From assembly GCA_964518135.1 (NCBI GenBank), contig CAZFEY010000012.1, forward strand, positions 1-17,881: a DNA stretch of 17,881 bases, read 5' to 3'. The notes beneath the pieces are model-generated. The model had not been told where the DNA came from and did not search any database. It was given only the letters and a program-made list of their open reading frames with translations. Below, piece after piece: positions 14,664-17,881 of the stretch. The stretch is from 2-12-FULL-40-12 sp964518135 (GTDB lineage: Bacteria; Patescibacteriota; Minisyncoccia; Minisyncoccales; 2-12-FULL-40-12). Within the stretch, counting starts at the first letter, position 1. The number at the start of each line of letters is the position of its first letter. A program made the translations under genes and the position numbers.

Positions 14664-15791
14664 TTAAGTATTGCTCATCATTTTTTTAATGAATTTTATA
14701 AATTCTATTTTTCTAGAAAGCCATTTCCGTTTATAATCAGATTCGAATATGGCGTCTGTGTTAACAGAATAACGACCTGATTCAATATTCTTATCTCCCA
14801 CGAGAATCCTTCGGGCAAGCATTGAAATTACCGAGCCGCACATATTAGCCGCTGTGCCAAGTTGCGGCCAAGAATACAAAGACTTACCAACTTCAGCGAC
14901 CGAATTAAGCATCTTTGGAACAGTAAGATCCGCCCCTGCGATTTTACCTGCTACCTTCGGCAGATCTTTTGGCGACATTGATTTTAATTGTTCGGCAGTC
15001 ATCTTGCCAATACAACCGTTTAAAATTGGCAATTTCTTATTTATGTCATATCTTTCAATATCAACAATAACACTGTCTCCATTGTCGGTGCCCATAAGCA
15101 CCGGAATGCCCCTATCGCGTGCTAATTCACGAATTTTTAACTTCCAATAAGGGCTATCCATTTCCTCAACAATAAGGTCTGTATTGCCTAAAATATTTTC
15201 TGCATTCTCTCCGGTTAACCCATCTGTATATAGCTCAATTTCAGCGTACGGGTTTATCTCAAAGATTTGGCGAGCAACAACAACCGCTTTGTTTGTTCCA
15301 ACGTTTTGAAATCCCGTCCTGACACGGTTTAGATTGTCGCCGGAAAAAACATCCGGATCAGCAAGTTTTATATGTTTTGCGCCACTAGTCATCGCTGTTA
15401 CAACCGCGACATGACTTCCAACGCTCATTCCTAAAAATGCAATATTGGCGTTATAAAAACGCGCCTGTTCTTCAGCGGTTATAAGCTGCTTGTTCCTACC
15501 CGTACGTAATTCGTAGTGCAAACCCTCCGGAAGATAGCGAACTAATGAATTAATCCAAGAAAAATAGAACCAATTCCCGAAGTTTTCGCTCCTGTAAGAA
15601 TCGAAGAATTTCTCAAATTCATCCTTATAATTTTTATCAAAACGATATTTCGGGTTCCTTAAAAGAAATATCTCTTCAATGTTTCTCCGTATTTCATCAA
15701 CAACAAAAATTCCAGGGTGTTGCTCGATAAAGGCCTTGAGTTGACTTGACACAATCTCTATCGGTTGCCAAGTGTTTTTATCTTTAGACAT
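14664..15791 (-). CDS. ThiF/E1-like adenylyltransferase, Rv1355c-type
   Basis: The 375-residue product has an N-terminal region of about 110 residues of unclear fold followed by a ThiF/MoeB/E1 Rossmann domain. Seen are IAFLGMSVGSHVAVV (117-131) in place of the usual GxGGxG loop, LADPDVFSGDNLNRVR (143-158) with the ribose-binding Asp and ATP-binding Arg156, and GTNKAVVVARQIFEINPY (165-182) with Lys168. No CxxC zinc pairs and no obvious catalytic Cys are present, so it probably adenylates a carboxylate rather than forming a thioester chain. The GxSVG variant is, from memory, that of ThiF domains in ThiF-nitroreductase fusions (Rv1355c, annotated MoeY). It starts 6 bp after a 40-codon ORF in the same frame and lacks a Shine-Dalgarno site. 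Confidence 0.85.
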   Translation of the reverse strand: MSKDKNTWQPIEIVSSQLKAFIEQHPGIFVVDEIRRNIEEIFLLRNPKYRFDKNYKDEFEKFFDSYRSENFGNWFYFSWINSLVRYLPEGLHYELRTGRNKQLITAEEQARFYNANIAFLGMSVGSHVAVVTAMTSGAKHIKLADPDVFSGDNLNRVRTGFQNVGTNKAVVVARQIFEINPYAEIELYTDGLTGENAENILGNTDLIVEEMDSPYWKLKIRELARDRGIPVLMGTDNGDSVIVDIERYDINKKLPILNGCIGKMTAEQLKSMSPKDLPKVAGKIAGADLTVPKMLNSVAEVGKSLYSWPQLGTAANMCGSVISMLARRILVGDKNIESGRYSVNTDAIFESDYKRKWLSRKIEFIKFIKKMMSNT

Positions 15792-15797
15792 AGGAGT

Positions 15798-15920
15798 TTA
15801 ATTATTATATGTAGATGGCGCTAGAATCGCATAACGCAAAACAAACTCTATTTGAGATTTTAAATCCCCGCCCTTTGGGAAATCCGATAATTTAATTTTC
15901 CTTGGATTATTATTTTCCAT
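15798..15920 (-). CDS. 40-residue ORF resembling a nitroreductase N-terminus
   Basis: The ATG follows the ligase stop with no gap (TAG ATG), and the TAA lies 6 bp before the ThiF start, in the same reading frame as ThiF. The peptide begins MENNNPRKIKLSDFPKGGD and ends EFVLRYAILAPSTYNN. The segment LRYAILAPSTYNN closely matches the start of long nitroreductases (ryAilAPS.hNxQPW), but the stop falls exactly where QPW should come. It may be a truncated nitroreductase whose remainder was deleted, a leader kept for translational coupling, or, more speculatively, a short peptide substrate of the adjacent ThiF enzyme: it ends in Asn, like the MccA peptides of microcin C systems. I favour truncation. 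Confidence 0.55.
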   Translation of the reverse strand: MENNNPRKIKLSDFPKGGDLKSQIEFVLRYAILAPSTYNN

Positions 15921-17417
15921 CTACTTCTTAACCCACTTTTGTTTAATACCTAATTTGAAATATTTTGGGTCCTCTGCCTGCCAAAATTGCAAACGAGGCA
16001 GAGCACGTTTCCCAAGGAATTTATGCAATTCCCGGTATTCGGAATTTTTAATCTCTAATTGCTCAACAATAGCGCTAATGGCAGCTTTTCTGATGGCTTG
16101 TGGTATAGAGCCATTACGCGATTTCTGCGCCTCTAAATGAATTAACAAGTACTGATTCTGTTGATTATCAAAACGAGTCTCGAGCATAAATTTACCCGTA
16201 AAATAGAACGCCAATGGTTTCTTAAGTAAGGCCTCTCTAATTGGCTCTGGGTAGATTTGTAAACCATAAAGATTGGTGGAAAAATCATCGCGTTCGTAAA
16301 CATACACGAAAGGAAGTTCATACCAAAACTTAGCTATGCCAGCTTCTTTTGCTTCCTTCTTTAAATTTATTCCCTCTTTTAATGTTTTATTTAGCATCTC
16401 CCTAAAAGAAATTGTTCCTCCATGATCACCCAAGGCATATTTTATCAATGGTGTTGTATTGTCTCCGCTAACCAAGAGATCTTCACCATTACCGCTAAAC
16501 GAAATAAAAGATGGAATGTATTGACATAAAGTTGGAGTCTTGTGAATTTTTTTAAAAATTGCTTCAAATAATTTATTGTTTTTAGTGCAAATCTGGCGAA
16601 TCAAAACCACCAGAGGAGTTTCAAAAGCCATCGCTCCCAAATCGGCAGTGCCGTAAATATTCATTGTGTCGAGTAAGGAATTTTTAATGCGGGCTGCGTT
16701 TGCGATATAACCTCGAAAGTTTTCGGTAAATGACTCCGCCGCAAATAGTAAACGCACTCGGAATTTCTTCCAATCAATGCCGCGCGAAGGTGCTTCATCA
16801 ATAATGTCTTTAATAAAGGGCGGATAACCTGCCAGTACAATATTTTTATATTCTGACCCGAGATTTTTTAAAGACTTAAAGATTTCTTCTTTGTTGATAC
16901 CAGGGGTAATTAAAGAAATATTATAACCTCTCTCTTGGAGTAATCTACAAGCTTGATACGTGATTAAACCCCCGATCCAAACACCCATGCCAAAACAAAT
17001 AATCACCAGGACGGGCTCCTCTTTTTTGTATTGACCATGTAGAAAAAATAGTTCGTGTATAATTGATGCTTGCCAGTCCAAACCAAAAGAACGATGAAAA
17101 TAGAATGGCTCTCCCGTAGAGCCCGAGGTAGAGGTAAAAATAAGGGGCTTATTAAGTCTTCCGTCAACAGCCAATTTGCGCAGGGGATATTTGCGCAGAT
17201 AATCTTTTTTATTAATAATCGGCAGTAAATTAAAACCGGCAATATTTTTAATATTACCGGTCTTAATCTTGTAACGCTTCAAAAAATCTTTGTAAGCGGG
17301 CACTTTTTTAATAATTAAACGAAAAAGGCTAAGTAGTTGTCTGGCCTCTACTCTCTCCCAAAAAAGACTTTTTTTACTCCCGATCTGTTTTATGACCGAA
17401 TTAACCTTTGTAGTCAT
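15921..17417 (-). CDS. PaaK/CapK-like adenylate-forming ligase
   Basis: A 498-residue member of the phenylacetate-CoA ligase / CapK branch of adenylate-forming enzymes, which activate a carboxylic acid with ATP. TSTSGSTGEP (95-104) is the nucleotide-binding loop. NIYGTADLGAMAFETP (253-268) is the region of the A5 motif (YG.tE), with ADLG in place of TE. KYALGDHGG (326-334) carries the conserved Asp of the GD motif. QIYPEPIREAL (387-397) matches the start of the mobile C-terminal domain (usually v.psqiE..l). The substrate acid cannot be predicted. It is the first gene of the operon with the 40-residue ORF, ThiF and nitroreductase, and is divergent from an aminotransferase. It has no Shine-Dalgarno site. 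Confidence 0.85.
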   Translation of the reverse strand: MTTKVNSVIKQIGSKKSLFWERVEARQLLSLFRLIIKKVPAYKDFLKRYKIKTGNIKNIAGFNLLPIINKKDYLRKYPLRKLAVDGRLNKPLIFTSTSGSTGEPFYFHRSFGLDWQASIIHELFFLHGQYKKEEPVLVIICFGMGVWIGGLITYQACRLLQERGYNISLITPGINKEEIFKSLKNLGSEYKNIVLAGYPPFIKDIIDEAPSRGIDWKKFRVRLLFAAESFTENFRGYIANAARIKNSLLDTMNIYGTADLGAMAFETPLVVLIRQICTKNNKLFEAIFKKIHKTPTLCQYIPSFISFSGNGEDLLVSGDNTTPLIKYALGDHGGTISFREMLNKTLKEGINLKKEAKEAGIAKFWYELPFVYVYERDDFSTNLYGLQIYPEPIREALLKKPLAFYFTGKFMLETRFDNQQNQYLLIHLEAQKSRNGSIPQAIRKAAISAIVEQLEIKNSEYRELHKFLGKRALPRLQFWQAEDPKYFKLGIKQKWVKK

Positions 17418-17418
17418 A

Positions 17419-17440
17419 ATATGTTAAAATCATAACATAT
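17419..17440. promoter_or_regulatory. Perfect dyad between divergent genes, operator-like
   Basis: ATATGTTA (17419-17426), a 6-nt spacer AAATCA, and TAACATAT (17433-17440) form a perfect 8-bp inverted repeat. It occupies most of the 39 bp between the ligase start (17417) and the aminotransferase start (17457). The position suits a repressor site controlling both directions, or a hairpin at the ligase mRNA 5' end. Confidence 0.5.
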
Positions 17441-17456
17441 CTTCCGTATCTTATCT

Positions 17457-17881
17457 ATGTTTATGCAAAAAGGGAAATATAACCATTCTTGGCTTAAATT
17501 AGACCTAAACGAAAATCCTTACGGAAAAATCGGTTATACTCGAATTGACGAATACGAGAAGGCGCGAAAAAAAATCGCGCAATATGCAAAAATAAACCCT
17601 CGTAATGTTGTGTTAACAAATGGAGCCGCTCATGCCCTAGATTTGGTTTTTTCCTTTTTACTGCCAGATAAAGCTAAAATCTTACTGCCTATCCCCAATT
17701 TCTTTTTCTATAGAAAATTCGAAAGAGTTCATCGTTTAAAATTTATAAAAATACCTTGCCAGGACGGATTACCGATAAAAATCATACACGAAAAGATAGT
17801 GAGGGGTATTAAGGCTATATACCTATCTAATCCAAATAATCCTTTGGGCTATGCATTATCTATTAAGGAATTAACAGAATT
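17457..17881 (+). CDS. HisC-like class I/II aminotransferase, 3' end beyond the window
   Basis: 141 codons are readable from the ATG at 17457; a second in-frame ATG lies at 17463. WLKLDLNENPYGKIGY is the HisC/CobD-type N-terminal motif (LNENPYG). NVVLTNGAAHALDLVFSFLL matches the helix that contacts the PLP phosphate (normally TnGsdE.i), and YLSNPNNPLGYALS is the NPNNPTG motif. The PLP-binding Lys lies beyond the edge. Family members are histidinol-phosphate aminotransferases, threonine-phosphate decarboxylases and amino-acid transaminases, so the exact reaction is open. No histidine or cobalamin gene is visible nearby. Its divergent position opposite the ligase-ThiF-nitroreductase operon, with a shared dyad, suggests a role in the same pathway. 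Confidence 0.85.
   Translation, partial: MFMQKGKYNHSWLKLDLNENPYGKIGYTRIDEYEKARKKIAQYAKINPRNVVLTNGAAHALDLVFSFLLPDKAKILLPIPNFFFYRKFERVHRLKFIKIPCQDGLPIKIIHEKIVRGIKAIYLSNPNNPLGYALSIKELTE

Overview
The window looks like a fragment of a small, AT-rich bacterial genome of the Candidate Phyla Radiation (Patescibacteria, Parcubacteria-like). The assignment is an inference. It rests on the low GC, compact minus-strand operons, near absence of Shine-Dalgarno sites, a DUF5654-type small membrane protein, a lone GIY-YIG protein, and divergent folD, pth and hisS motifs. One scaffold gap of exactly 100 N (5770-5869) cuts the end of topA. There is no rRNA or CRISPR array.

Layout. 1-1302 (minus): lepB and then hisS, the latter running off the left edge. 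1414-1983 (plus): pth, divergent from lepB. 2160-2765 (minus): an isolated, more GC-rich FabZ-like hotdog gene with its own textbook promoter and the only clear Shine-Dalgarno site in the window. 2900-5769 (plus): dprA then topA, 2 bp apart. 5870-6722: an intact tRNA-Leu(CAA) followed by debris, namely a tRNA 3' end whose T-loop is split by a GC-rich palindrome, a DUF5654 gene, a frameshifted LAGLIDADG endonuclease remnant, a second tRNA 3' end with the same acceptor strand, and a strong terminator. 6758-7315 (minus): a secreted protein of unknown function.

7562-11300 (minus) is an operon. It starts with a fused YfiH/PgeF-TsaC protein, then a GIY-YIG protein, glyA, and folD, which overlaps glyA by ATGA. 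GlyA and FolD together form the one-carbon folate module. The TsaC half serves tRNA t6A modification. 11424-13526 (minus) is a two-component pair: a multi-TM histidine kinase and, downstream, a single-domain CheY-like regulator with its own promoter.

13608-17417 (minus) is the most unusual part. It is a tightly packed four-gene operon: a PaaK-like adenylate-forming ligase, a 40-codon ORF, a ThiF/E1-like adenylyltransferase, and a nitroreductase-family flavoprotein. A divergent HisC-like aminotransferase (17457 to the right edge) is separated from it by 39 bp carrying a perfect 8-bp dyad. The ThiF and nitroreductase pair resembles, as separate genes, the fused ThiF-nitroreductase proteins of the Rv1355c type. 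The set looks like a small-molecule or peptide modification cluster of unknown product, which is unexpected in such a reduced genome.
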